DNA from: RGIG1828 sp045654685
Lineage (GTDB): Bacteria > Bacillota > Clostridia > UMGS1810
Length of the DNA stretch: 64,000 nucleotides
Reading direction: 5' to 3'
Assembly (NCBI GenBank): GCA_045654685.1
Contig: JAZONV010000088.1
Coordinates: 1-64,000, forward strand
A program made the translations under genes and the position numbers. Below are positions 25,107-34,133 of the stretch, one piece after another (position 1 is the stretch's first letter; each line of letters starts with the position of its first letter). The notes under the pieces were generated by a model. The model did not search any database, was not told where the DNA came from, and was given only the letters and a program-made list of their open reading frames with translations.

Positions 25107-26534
25107 TTATCTTTTATAAAGGAAATTGAGTCGTTTGTATTTTTCTGTGCTAATTTCACCAAGTTGCGGACGTGTTATTCTGAATAGCCAGTTGCCGTGG
25201 GCTTTACCGGGAACGTTCAATCTTGTGTCGGAGCCATAGCCGAGAAGGTCCTGAATGGGGAGAATAAGCAAGCCGGCGTTTGACATAAACATCATTCGGA
25301 TTATGGCATCATACCCCTGATTTCCCGAATGTCCTGCATATTCCATGAGTTCGTCTCTTTGGCTGTCTCCAAGCTCCCATACATATCCGAGAAGGGTGTT
25401 GTTGTCGTGAGTTCCGGTATAGGCAACGCAGTTTCGGGGGTAATTGTGAGGCTTGTGGGGATTGTCGCCTGATTCAAGAAAGCCAAACTGCAGAACCCTC
25501 ATCCCCGGATATCCCGAATATGCCACAAGGTCTTCCACTTCTTTTGTTATCATGCCAAGGTCTTCTGCAATGATGATTTTGTCGCCTTTTATGGAATTTA
25601 TCATATCTATAAAGTCCTCTCCGGGACCCTTAAGCCACTTTCCGTCTCTTGCAGATGTCTCCTTTGCATCTACCGCCCAGTAGGATTCGATGGCTCTGAA
25701 ATGGTCAATTCTCGCGCCATCAAACAGAGAAAACATGTTCTGTAATCTTGCCTTCCACCAGGAAAATCCGTCTTTTTTCATTTCATCCCATCTGTAGAGA
25801 GGGTTGCCCCAAAGCTGACCATCGGGAGAAAAATAGTCGGGGGGAACACCGGATACGAGTTTGGGCTCTCCATCGTCTGTCAGTTCAAAATATTTTTTAT
25901 TTCCCCATACGTCGGCTGAATCGTGGGCAACATAGATGGGGATGTCACCTATAACTTTTATGCCTTTTGAGTTGGCATAGTTTTTAACCTTTGCCCATTG
26001 GGTGAAAAATTCATACTGAATAAACTTCCATGCAAACAAAATTTCGGGATCAACTTTAGTCTCTGTCCACTTTGTCCAGCAATTTTCATTGTTTGCATGT
26101 TTCAAAGCCATAAATTCGCAAAATTGTTTCAGAAAAAAACTTCCATCTGAAAAATCCTCAATCTTTTTTCTGTACTCACCATCCACCTTTTTCGATGCTT
26201 TTTTCAGAATATCAAATCTTGTGTGATACAGACGGACAAATTCTGCACTATAGGGTGTTTCCTGTCGGGCGCTTTTAAGGTCATCCCCTGTGAGCAGACC
26301 CTTTTCAAAAAGAGTGTCAAGGTCAACAAAGTAGGGATTGCCTCCAAAGGCTGAATAGGATTTGTAGGGGGAATTACATTCATCCACCATACAAAATGGA
26401 AGAACCTGCCAGTAGGAAAAACCACATTCGGACAGAAAATCTACAAATTCAAGCGCTTCTTTTCCGAAACTTCCTATGGAATATTCTCCCCAAAGTGATG
26501 AAATATGCATCAGAACACCGCTGCCTCTTTTCAT
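25107..26534 (-). CDS. malQ: 4-alpha-glucanotransferase (GH77, amylomaltase)
   Basis: 475 residues, cytoplasmic. Transfers alpha-1,4-glucan segments between maltodextrins and releases glucose. GH77 motifs: GDIPIYVAHDSADVW, PPDYFSPDGQLWGNPLY, nucleophile D277 (GARIDHFR), acid/base E324 (IIAEDLG) and stabiliser D377 (GTHDNNT). AGGGAGG precedes the ATG. The gene sits between rpmH and the DnaA-box cluster, where dnaA would normally be expected, so its presence here is a rearrangement relative to the common Firmicute order. Confidence 0.95.
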   Translation of the reverse strand: MKRGSGVLMHISSLWGEYSIGSFGKEALEFVDFLSECGFSYWQVLPFCMVDECNSPYKSYSAFGGNPYFVDLDTLFEKGLLTGDDLKSARQETPYSAEFVRLYHTRFDILKKASKKVDGEYRKKIEDFSDGSFFLKQFCEFMALKHANNENCWTKWTETKVDPEILFAWKFIQYEFFTQWAKVKNYANSKGIKVIGDIPIYVAHDSADVWGNKKYFELTDDGEPKLVSGVPPDYFSPDGQLWGNPLYRWDEMKKDGFSWWKARLQNMFSLFDGARIDHFRAIESYWAVDAKETSARDGKWLKGPGEDFIDMINSIKGDKIIIAEDLGMITKEVEDLVAYSGYPGMRVLQFGFLESGDNPHKPHNYPRNCVAYTGTHDNNTLLGYVWELGDSQRDELMEYAGHSGNQGYDAIIRMMFMSNAGLLILPIQDLLGYGSDTRLNVPGKAHGNWLFRITRPQLGEISTEKYKRLNFLYKR

Positions 26535-26559
26535 GAAAATTACCTCCCTGAAACCAAAA

Positions 26560-26700
26560 AAACATATGAAAACGTATTATGAATAATATATAAAAAAGTT
26601 ATCCACATTTTAGCAAATTATTCATAAAATCAGGTAATATGTCGGTTTTCACCCTTTTTTTCGGGAGTTATCCACAAAGTAATACACGTTATCCACATGT
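26560..26700. other. Candidate chromosomal replication origin (cluster of three DnaA boxes)
   Basis: TTATCCACA occurs at 26599-26607, 26668-26676 and 26689-26697, all in one orientation and all perfect, next to an AT-rich stretch (26560-26600) that could unwind. One such 9-mer is expected only about once or less in a window this size by chance. Genes left of it down to about 11.7 kb run mostly leftward and genes right of it mostly rightward. It also lies near rpmH-rnpA, a classic oriC neighbour. No dnaA or dnaN is present in the window. Confidence 0.6.
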
Positions 26701-26775
26701 GGGGTGGAGGCGCAACTAATCAGTTTCACGTCAAAAGGTATATGGGTAGACCGGATAAGATGAGTGTCACATTGG

Positions 26776-27054
26776 TTAGTGCAGTAAGACTTGAACACCT
26801 ATTGGTTTTAGCAGGGCAATTTTCCCTAAAACTGTGTCAAACCCCTTGATAATACGGAAGTATTCCCTGCGAGCTTTTCCTTGTTTCAGAAAAAATTGCC
26901 ACTGATAAAACTGCTCACATCTCAAACGGATTATTTTTAGGAGAATTTTACTGCGGAGGTCGCAGATGGGCTGTCGCCCTTCAAGACCGACAAATTGAAA
27001 GGCTTCAAAAATAATTCGTTTGAGACAACAGGGGTTCGAGTCTTACTGCACTAA
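26776..27054. mobile_element. 279-bp structured element with 29-bp terminal inverted repeats
   Basis: The ends TTAGTGCAGTAAGACT(T/C)GAAC... are inverted over 29 bp with three mismatches (26776-26804 and 27026-27054). The interior has two further long stems: 26804-26823 with 26892-26911, and 26930-26948 with 27007-27025. A cloverleaf-like fold results. There is no open frame of note and no clear target duplication. It may be a MITE or a structured RNA; it lies just ahead of the GH20 gene's ribosome site. Confidence 0.65.
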
Positions 27055-27123
27055 ACAGATGATTTCTGTCAGAACAGATGGATTCGATCCGGAAAATATC
27101 AAAGATAAACAGGAGGACATGAA

Positions 27124-28995
27124 ATGATTTTCCCAATTCCCAAAGAGGAAGTATATGCAAAAGATATATACAAAATGAAAAACTATGAGGAAAATACCAA
27201 CATTGTATATCTTTATGAAAAGTATAGAAAAGGTGATGCAGACCTTTCGGTAAAAACAGATTTGTCTTTTGGAAGAGAAGAGTATGAAATTCTGATAGAT
27301 GATAAAGGAATTACCGTTACCGCATCGGGAGATGAGGGGGTTTTCAGGGCAATAACTTCTCTTGGACAACTCATTGAAAGAGGAAAGGGGATTTTGTATT
27401 TCTGTAAAATTTCCGACTCACCTGATTTTGAAAACAGATGCTATCTTCTTGATGTGAGTTACGGAAGAATGCCGAAGGTAGAAATCCTGAAAAGATATAT
27501 GGATTATGCAGCAGGGCTCAAGTATAATGAGTTTCAACTGTTTTTTGAATCCCTGGTCTATGACTATGAGGCGTATAAAGACTGCACAAAGGATTTTCAG
27601 TGCTACACACCCGATGACATAAGGGAAATTAACGAGTATTGCAGAAAAAGATTCATAAAACTTGTTCCCTATGTTGCAAGTTTCGGTCATCTGAGGTCCT
27701 GGCTGAATCTTGACAGATTCAAACATCTGAGAGTGGGTGATGATGAAGTCAACACAGGAACAATAAATCCTTTTCATCCTGAAACAATGGACTTTCTTGA
27801 CGGATTCTATCAGTCTCTCTTTGACCTTTGTGACACATCAGATGTTGCAAATGTAGGCTTTGACGAAAGTGCAGGGCTCGGTCTTTATCAGACGGAGGAG
27901 ATCTGCAAAAAGGAAGGCAAGGAAAAGGTTTTTGTTGACTGGCTCAATAAAGTTGCAGACCATGTCAGAGAAAAATACGGAAGAAGATGTCAGTATTTTA
28001 CTGATATGATTCACCATTTTGAAGATGAAGACTATGTCCTGGAAAATGTTCCCAAAGACGGAACCGCGCTTATCTGGGGATACGATCCCATTCCTACGGC
28101 AAGTATGGAAAGATGGTGTATGACACTTGAAAAACACGGTGTGCCTTTCTATGTCTGCCCAAGTTCAAGCACCTGGTGCAGCGGAACGGGGCGTATGGAT
28201 GTTTGTCAGTTCAATCTTCAGATTCTTGCAGAAGTGGGAAGGAGCCATGGCGCAGTAGGATATATGTATACCGACTGGGGTTCAGGTGACGGTCACAATT
28301 CGTTTCCTGTATGGAATTTCTATCCTGCAGCTCTCGGAGGACAATATGCGTGGAATGCGGGAGCAAAGCAGGACAGATATATGTTTAAAACAGATTTCAT
28401 AAAAGGAGCAAGGGAATATACCGATAAGGTTGTATTTGAAGGGAAGCCCATATCCGAACTTATGTACAGACTGGGTCAGTATTATCTTCTTGAACCTCAG
28501 AGGACTCCCGGCGGAACATCCTGCATGAAAATGATTGGCAAACCCCTTTGTGATTCTTCTTGCGGAAGTCCGTTGTATGGCGGCGTTGACTATCAATATT
28601 TTGGTGACGATTTCTATTTTGACAATCTGGAATCCTACATGAAAAAAGCGATAGGATGTGTTGAGGAAACAGAATTTGACGAAAATTACAAAAGACAGAT
28701 TCTTGTAAATTCATATCAGGCACTCATAGGCATTGAAACTGCAAGAATCAGATATCACAGAGGTTCAACGCCTGAAAAAATTGATGAAATCATAAAAATG
28801 ATTGATGATAATCTCAAAGAGTATGAAGTTTTGTGGGACAGAGAAAACTTTCCCAAAGGCAAAGAAAACTTTATGGTGATGCTTGAAGGAAGGCGGTCAG
28901 ACCTTGTTGAACTAAAAGAGATGGGATGTGTATATGCAGAACCCGAAACAAAGAAAGAGGCAGGGTTTATGGATGATAATCCATGGTTGTTGTGA
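27124..28995 (+). CDS. GH20-like beta-N-acetylhexosaminidase family protein, copy 1
   Basis: 623 residues without a signal peptide, so cytoplasmic. An N-terminal GH20b-like alpha/beta domain (about 1-95; ASGDEGVFRAITSLGQLI) precedes a TIM-barrel domain with DVSYGRMPKVE, PYVASFGHLRSW and the catalytic Asp-Glu pair D247-E248 in NVGFDES. GH20 enzymes remove terminal GlcNAc or GalNAc using substrate-assisted catalysis; this divergent branch may act on other sugars. AGGAGG lies 7 nt before the ATG. A close paralogue is at 39465. Confidence 0.85.
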   Translation: MIFPIPKEEVYAKDIYKMKNYEENTNIVYLYEKYRKGDADLSVKTDLSFGREEYEILIDDKGITVTASGDEGVFRAITSLGQLIERGKGILYFCKISDSPDFENRCYLLDVSYGRMPKVEILKRYMDYAAGLKYNEFQLFFESLVYDYEAYKDCTKDFQCYTPDDIREINEYCRKRFIKLVPYVASFGHLRSWLNLDRFKHLRVGDDEVNTGTINPFHPETMDFLDGFYQSLFDLCDTSDVANVGFDESAGLGLYQTEEICKKEGKEKVFVDWLNKVADHVREKYGRRCQYFTDMIHHFEDEDYVLENVPKDGTALIWGYDPIPTASMERWCMTLEKHGVPFYVCPSSSTWCSGTGRMDVCQFNLQILAEVGRSHGAVGYMYTDWGSGDGHNSFPVWNFYPAALGGQYAWNAGAKQDRYMFKTDFIKGAREYTDKVVFEGKPISELMYRLGQYYLLEPQRTPGGTSCMKMIGKPLCDSSCGSPLYGGVDYQYFGDDFYFDNLESYMKKAIGCVEETEFDENYKRQILVNSYQALIGIETARIRYHRGSTPEKIDEIIKMIDDNLKEYEVLWDRENFPKGKENFMVMLEGRRSDLVELKEMGCVYAEPETKKEAGFMDDNPWLL

Positions 28996-29180
28996 TAAGA
29001 AAAAAATCATAATATCGGAAGGAAATGTAAAAAAAGTCCGGATCGCAAAAAAGCAGTAATAATAAGAAACACAAAACAAAAAACCTCTTGTAAATCATTA
29101 AAAATCACACTGAATGCAGGGATTGTACCCTAATCGTATAATACGCATAATTATGCGATAAATGGGAATTTGGCTAAATT

Positions 29181-29373
29181 TTGCACATACGTGCAAAGCT
29201 AAATAGTAGCTTTGCTACAGCTAAATTGCATCAAAGATGCAGCTAAATAAAATTTGCCGAAGCTGCCCAAAGGGCAATTTAGCTCCCGAAGGGAATTTAG
29301 CTGACGTAAGTCAATTTAGCTTGCCGCAGGCAAATTTAGCTAATTGGAATTTATCACAAGATAAATTCCAATT
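29181..29373. repeat. Array of eight or more mini-hairpins with constant AGCTAAAT / AATTTAGCT linkers
   Basis: Hairpins: TTGCAC/GTGCAA (29181-29196), GTAGC/GCTAC (29206-29218), TGCATC/GATGCA (29227-29241), GCCC/GGGC (29265-29275), CCC/GGG (29285-29293), GAC/GTC (29303-29312), TTGCC/GGCAA (29321-29333) and a 14-bp stem AATTGGAATTTATC with its complement (29342-29373). Linkers in the left half are AGCTAAAT; in the right half they are the reverse complement, AATTTAGCT. The left and right linkers could therefore pair to make a branched fold. Not coding. A separate palindrome GCATAATTATGC lies at 29144-29155. Nothing else is evident in 28996-29180 or 29374-29504. Confidence 0.85.
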
Positions 29374-29504
29374 TATATATTATACAGTTAAAGAGACAGT
29401 CCCTTCGTTTTAAAGAGTTCAATTTTTTTAAAAAAGGACATTTTCGTTAAATAATGTGCAGATTTAAAAGATATTAATATACAATAAAAGGATAATTTAC
29501 TACA

Positions 29505-29533
29505 TTGAGATAATTTGGAAAAAGTGGTATGAT
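29505..29533 (+). promoter_or_regulatory. Predicted promoter of the SGNH hydrolase gene
   Basis: TTGAGA (29505-29510), a 17-bp spacer and TATGAT (29528-29533), 35 nt before the start codon. Confidence 0.6.
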
Positions 29534-29568
29534 GATTTCATAATACAGACCAAAGGAAGGTAAAAAAC

Positions 29569-30486
29569 ATGAAGGGATTTCCAAGAGATGCAAGAGTTTG
29601 TTTTATAGGGGACAGTATAACCCATGATAATGATTTTGTATCCCATATATCTGCATATTATCACGAACACCTGAAAGACAGAAAAGTAAATTTCTACAAC
29701 TGCGGTGTTGCAGGGGGAAGAATGGGGCCTGCTCTTGAAATTATTGAAAAGGACGTTTTTTCTCACAACCCAACCCATGCGGTCATTATGATGGGCATAA
29801 ACGATTCCGACCGTATGGCACTTTTGGAGGATAGGTCATACGAACGATATGACAGACTCAAAAAGGCATATGACATATTTGAACAAAACTTAAGACAGAT
29901 GTGTACAATCATCAGAGAAAGAAATATCAAAGCCATTCTCTGCACTCAAACTCCCTATGATGAATATCAGAACACAGACACGGAAGTTTTAAACGGTGGT
30001 TGGGCGCTTATGGCAGGATATGCTCAATGTGTTCGTGATGTTGCAAGGGAGATGAATCTTCCTTTGTGTGACTATCACACATATTTTTCAAAAGTTCTTC
30101 AAAAAGAGGTGCTTTTTATGCCTGATCGGGTTCATCCCAATGACCTTGGGCAGTTTCATATGGCAAAATGCTTTCTTGCATTTCAGGGGTATGATTTGGG
30201 AGAGAAAAAGCCATTTCCAAAATATATGAATTTGTGGAGAGAAAAGGTTGAGATGCTCCGAAACATATGGGCGGCAGAGAGGATTATTACCAACAGATTC
30301 GACCTTTCTCAAGAGGAACAGATATCTAAAATCAAAGCCTATGTTGAAGACCCGGAAAACATTGAGATAAGGTCACACATTGTAGGAAGAGGAAGACAAT
30401 ATCTGGAAACGTATCATATGAGGGATCAGCTGAACGAAGAAATAAATTATATTATGGAAGTGGAATTTAAAAAAGGTCAAATTTGA
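29569..30486 (+). CDS. SGNH/GDSL-family hydrolase
   Basis: 305 residues, no signal peptide. Block I GDSIT holds the catalytic Ser16; the GVAGGRMGP segment is block II; GINDSD is block III; and DRVHPN gives Asp186 and His189. This set marks SGNH esterases, often carbohydrate acetylesterases. Its place between GH20-like and GH2 genes suggests deacetylation of glycan fragments, which is inference. The C-terminal 80 residues form a helical tail of unknown role. AAGGAAGG precedes the ATG. Confidence 0.88.
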   Translation: MKGFPRDARVCFIGDSITHDNDFVSHISAYYHEHLKDRKVNFYNCGVAGGRMGPALEIIEKDVFSHNPTHAVIMMGINDSDRMALLEDRSYERYDRLKKAYDIFEQNLRQMCTIIRERNIKAILCTQTPYDEYQNTDTEVLNGGWALMAGYAQCVRDVAREMNLPLCDYHTYFSKVLQKEVLFMPDRVHPNDLGQFHMAKCFLAFQGYDLGEKKPFPKYMNLWREKVEMLRNIWAAERIITNRFDLSQEEQISKIKAYVEDPENIEIRSHIVGRGRQYLETYHMRDQLNEEINYIMEVEFKKGQI

Positions 30487-30602
30487 TATATTGCAACACG
30501 TTGGATTCTGTAGTAAAATAAAAGAGTATATCATGCGATTACAATTATTATGACACATTCCGGTTTGTTGATAAATAACAAAGGATAACAGGAGATGAAA
30601 AA

Positions 30603-33065
30603 ATGCTCAAAATTGACTTGAACGGAACATGGAATCTTAAGGGTATTTCACCTGACGGAGAGAGTTTTGATATTGATGCCACGGTGCCGGGAAGCACTCT
30701 TAATGCTGTGCTCAATTCAGACATAGAAAAAAATCTTGACGTGTTCTACAGAGACAATGCCGAAAAGGTTCAAAAATATGAAAATTACGCCTGGATATAT
30801 ACCAGAACATTTGAAATAGAAAAGACAGACAAAAACCTAGTGATAGTGTTTGAAAAACTCGATACCTATTGTGACATATATATCAACGGCAAAAATCTTG
30901 CGTCCAGTGATAACGGATATATTTCCCATAGATTTGACATAACAAAATATGTAAAGGACGGGGAAAATGAAATCAGCATATACTTCCAGTCTCCCATAAC
31001 CAAAGTGGCAGGCAAGAAAGAAGTTAAAGCTTGTGCTTTTGCTGCATATGAAAGACTCTATACAAGAAGACCTCAATGCACCTACGGCTGGGATTGGACA
31101 ATGCGTTTTGTCACATGCGGTATCGGAAAGACATACATAGAAGAAACAGAAGAAGGCATAAAGATTGAATCTTTATATATCTACACAAAAAGCATTGATG
31201 ATGAATCTGCCGAAATAGTTGCAGATATTGACTTTTTGGATTTTGAACATGGCGGCGTGATAGATTTTGAAATAATTTCGCCAAAGGGCGAGATTGTTGC
31301 AACTCACACACGCTACACAGAGGAACCATTTATGCGCATAAATCTCGATGTTGAAAATCCAATGCTCTGGTATCCTCTCGGCTATGGCGAGCCCAATCTT
31401 TATACGATTTCGGTCAGATGCGGACAAAGGATTCTTTATAAAAAACCTTTTGGCATAAGAACAGTTAAGATTACTGAAATCACCGACAAAGAGGGCAGCG
31501 AAAACTACAACAAGTGTATTGAACTTAAAAAGACGGAATTTTCCGGATTTTATGATAAAAATGAAAGCTTTGCAGGCTTCGTTTTGAAAGTCAACGGAGA
31601 AAAGATTTTGTGTAAAGGCGCAAACTGGGTGCCATGCCGACCTTTCTCAATGGGCTGTACAGATGAAAGAATAACATCCATTCTTTCCCTTGCAAAAGAT
31701 GCCGGAGTCAACATGATAAGAGTATGGGGCGGCGGCGATTTTGAAACAGAGCATTTCTATGATGAATGTTCAAGACTTGGCATAATGGTGACTCAGGACT
31801 TTTTGATGGCATGTGCCAGGTATCCCGAAGATGAACAATGGTTTTTGGATCAACTGAAAAAAGAAGCGGAATATGCATCAGAGCTTTTGAGAAACAAAGC
31901 ATGCCTTATGTGGTGGTCGGGAGATAATGAAAATGCCGTAATGGGATGCGATACAGACACAGACTATCACGGAAGAGCATCTGCATATAAGGCTATTGCT
32001 CCCGTCATATACAAAAAAGACTATAACAGAAGATTTCTTGCATCAAGTCCCTATGGCGGAAAATTCTATGCATCAAACACAAAAGGAACAACTCATAACA
32101 CACAGTTCATGGGCCCCTTTTTCAGATATATAATGAATAGTGACGATTTTTCGGACTATAAAGAATATGTCAAAACCTACAATGCAAGATTTGTTGCAGA
32201 AGAGCCGATTCTCGGTGCATCTTCTGAAAAATGCCTGAAAAACTTCATGACACATGAGGATATATATGGTGATGATCTTTCAATGTGGCTTTATCATACC
32301 AAAGGCAACCCCGGACTTGAACATGAGATTTTTGAATACATCTATGAATTTGCAAGAGGTATTATGGGAGATTTCAAAGATGGTGAAGACAGATTTTTCA
32401 AACTGAAATACCTGCAATATGAATGGGTGAGACTGTCCATGGAAAGAACAAGACGTGAAAAATGGTTCTCATCAGGGGTTATATACTGGATGCTTAACGA
32501 CTGTTGGCCTGCAGCTTCGGGATGGGCACTCATTGACTACTACAATGAGCCAAAACCTGCTTATTATTCATTCAAGCGGGGAGCAAAACCTGTTGTTGTG
32601 TCTGTTGATTTTGAAGATGGAAAATATAAAATTCACATATGCAATGACGGAAAAGAGCAGACAGTTCCCCTCAAATGGTACGCCATTTCCAAGGATGGCA
32701 AAATTGCGGCACAGTCCGGCGTGAAAGAAATTGCTGTTCCCAAGAACACATCCCTTGTTGCATTGGAACTTGACGAAGATGAAATTCCAAAGGATTGCTT
32801 TGTTGTTGCAGAAACAGACTGTGACAGAGCTTTTTACAGAAAAGGTATCCTGGATATAGTTCCATCTGATGAAAGAATTGCTCACGTCAAAGTTGAGGGA
32901 GAATATGTCAAAGTGACGTCAAATGCATATATACACGCTTTGGAACTTTGCTCTGATTGTGTATTTGAAGACAACTATTTTTCGCTTCTTCCCGGTGAGG
33001 AAAGAAGTGTTAAAATCATCCAGAAATGTGATGAAAATGTCAGTGCAAAAGCATATACAATATAG
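30603..33065 (+). CDS. GH2 beta-mannosidase-like glycosidase
   Basis: 820 residues, cytoplasmic. GH2 layout: N-terminal sugar-binding domain (about 1-180; LNGTWNLKG, DTYCDIYINGK), Ig-like domain (about 190-310; ENPMLWYPLGYGEPNLY), a catalytic TIM barrel (about 310-650; GANWVPCRPF, VNMIRVWGGG) and C-terminal beta domains. The acid/base is E443 (SGDNEN) and the likely nucleophile is E533 in FVAEEPI, a little unlike the usual SEYG/SEFG motif. The overall match is to beta-mannosidases or exo-mannan enzymes rather than beta-galactosidases. AGGAGA precedes the ATG. Confidence 0.9.
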   Translation: MLKIDLNGTWNLKGISPDGESFDIDATVPGSTLNAVLNSDIEKNLDVFYRDNAEKVQKYENYAWIYTRTFEIEKTDKNLVIVFEKLDTYCDIYINGKNLASSDNGYISHRFDITKYVKDGENEISIYFQSPITKVAGKKEVKACAFAAYERLYTRRPQCTYGWDWTMRFVTCGIGKTYIEETEEGIKIESLYIYTKSIDDESAEIVADIDFLDFEHGGVIDFEIISPKGEIVATHTRYTEEPFMRINLDVENPMLWYPLGYGEPNLYTISVRCGQRILYKKPFGIRTVKITEITDKEGSENYNKCIELKKTEFSGFYDKNESFAGFVLKVNGEKILCKGANWVPCRPFSMGCTDERITSILSLAKDAGVNMIRVWGGGDFETEHFYDECSRLGIMVTQDFLMACARYPEDEQWFLDQLKKEAEYASELLRNKACLMWWSGDNENAVMGCDTDTDYHGRASAYKAIAPVIYKKDYNRRFLASSPYGGKFYASNTKGTTHNTQFMGPFFRYIMNSDDFSDYKEYVKTYNARFVAEEPILGASSEKCLKNFMTHEDIYGDDLSMWLYHTKGNPGLEHEIFEYIYEFARGIMGDFKDGEDRFFKLKYLQYEWVRLSMERTRREKWFSSGVIYWMLNDCWPAASGWALIDYYNEPKPAYYSFKRGAKPVVVSVDFEDGKYKIHICNDGKEQTVPLKWYAISKDGKIAAQSGVKEIAVPKNTSLVALELDEDEIPKDCFVVAETDCDRAFYRKGILDIVPSDERIAHVKVEGEYVKVTSNAYIHALELCSDCVFEDNYFSLLPGEERSVKIIQKCDENVSAKAYTI

Positions 33066-33161
33066 AATCAAAAAATTTGAAAAGTATAATTTTACCACTA
33101 CCCCCACATCAAAAGTATAAAAATACCTATTGAATAAGGCGTGTAGTCGTGTTACATTCTA

Positions 33162-33195
33162 TTAGCCGTCGGACATTTTTCCGGCGGCTAATTTT
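33162..33195 (+). terminator. Terminator-like hairpin after the GH2 gene (TTAGCCGTCGGA family, copy 1)
   Basis: TTAGCCGTCGGA pairs with TCCGGCGGCTAA (one G-U pair) and is followed by TTTT. The same stem is found at 39417-39446 just before the second GH20 gene. Confidence 0.75.
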
Positions 33196-33249
33196 ATGTT
33201 TGTGACTAATTTTGGGCCTTATGCTTGCAAAGTCAAACAGTTTAATGTC

Positions 33250-33278
33250 TTGTCGAATAAAGAAAAATATGGTATTAT
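33250..33278 (+). promoter_or_regulatory. Predicted promoter of the agr regulator-kinase pair
   Basis: TTGTCG (33250-33255), a 17-bp spacer and TATTAT (33273-33278), about 140 nt ahead of the regulator gene. The rest of the 33066-33419 gap is AT-rich without other clear features. Confidence 0.45.
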
Positions 33279-33419
33279 TAAATAGAAGGTTGGAGTTGAA
33301 TATAAAAATTTATTGTAATTATTAAGTTTTGTATGTATTACACAATAATCTGGTTTAATAGACAACGATGATTTTAATCTATATATCTTATTTGGCAACA
33401 TTGAGGAGGCTTGTGAAGA

Positions 33420-34133
33420 ATGAAGGTAGCTATATGCGATGATAATATAAATTATATCAGCATCATTGAAAATTACATTAATAAATTTAAAAAAACTGCT
33501 GTAGAGTGCGATGCGTACACAAGCGGCGAGGAGTTAGTTTATTCCTACAGGGATAAAAAAGAACGGTACGATGTGATTTTTCTTGATATGGAAATGGAGC
33601 AGCTTAACGGAATTGAAACGGCAAATATCATCCGGGAAATTGACGAGCATGTAATAATAGTGTTCGTCACAAGTTATACGGAATATATGCGCGAAAGCTT
33701 TAAATGCTCCCCTTTCAGGTTTTTAGTTAAGCCTGTCGATGATGAAGAATTTGAAACAGTGTTTTATGATATATGTAAAAAGCTATCAAAACAGCGCAAG
33801 GTATTTGCATTTACGGAGAACAAAGCAAAGGTCAGATTGTATTGCGACGATATAATATATTGTGAAAGTCAAGACCATTGGATATGGATTCACACTAAAG
33901 AAAAAGTATATAAAATCTTCAAATCCTTAACCGAGCTATACGGACAGTTTGACAAGGAAATGTTTTGCAGAGTACATAAATCATTTATAATAAATTTTTT
34001 GTATATAAAAAGTATAAAGAACAACGATGCGGAACTTTATTATTGCGATAAGCCCGTTCCGATAAGCCGTTCATACAAAAAGGAAGTGCTTAAAGAATAT
34101 ACAAATTTTCTTGAAAGGGATTTTAAGGTATGA
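33420..34133 (+). CDS. LytTR-family response regulator (AgrA-like)
   Basis: 237 residues. The receiver domain (about 1-120) has D7/D8 and phosphoacceptor D56 (DVIFLDMEM), and KPVDD with the conserved lysine. The LytTR DNA-binding domain (about 130-230) has YCESQDHWIWIHT and FCRVHKSFIINFLYI. It should activate genes after the partner kinase senses the peptide signal. Its stop overlaps the kinase start by 4 nt. GAGGAGG lies before the ATG. Confidence 0.93.
   Translation: MKVAICDDNINYISIIENYINKFKKTAVECDAYTSGEELVYSYRDKKERYDVIFLDMEMEQLNGIETANIIREIDEHVIIVFVTSYTEYMRESFKCSPFRFLVKPVDDEEFETVFYDICKKLSKQRKVFAFTENKAKVRLYCDDIIYCESQDHWIWIHTKEKVYKIFKSLTELYGQFDKEMFCRVHKSFIINFLYIKSIKNNDAELYYCDKPVPISRSYKKEVLKEYTNFLERDFKV

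Noticed and set aside
27026..27054. Possible tRNA 3' half (GGGGTTCGAGTCTTAC)
   Set aside because: It looks like a T-loop but is the right terminal inverted repeat of the 26776 element; no acceptor, D or anticodon arms can be built around it.
29181..29373. Possible CRISPR array
   Set aside because: The constant part is only 8-9 nt, the variable parts are themselves palindromes of changing length, the linker orientation flips midway and no cas gene is present.
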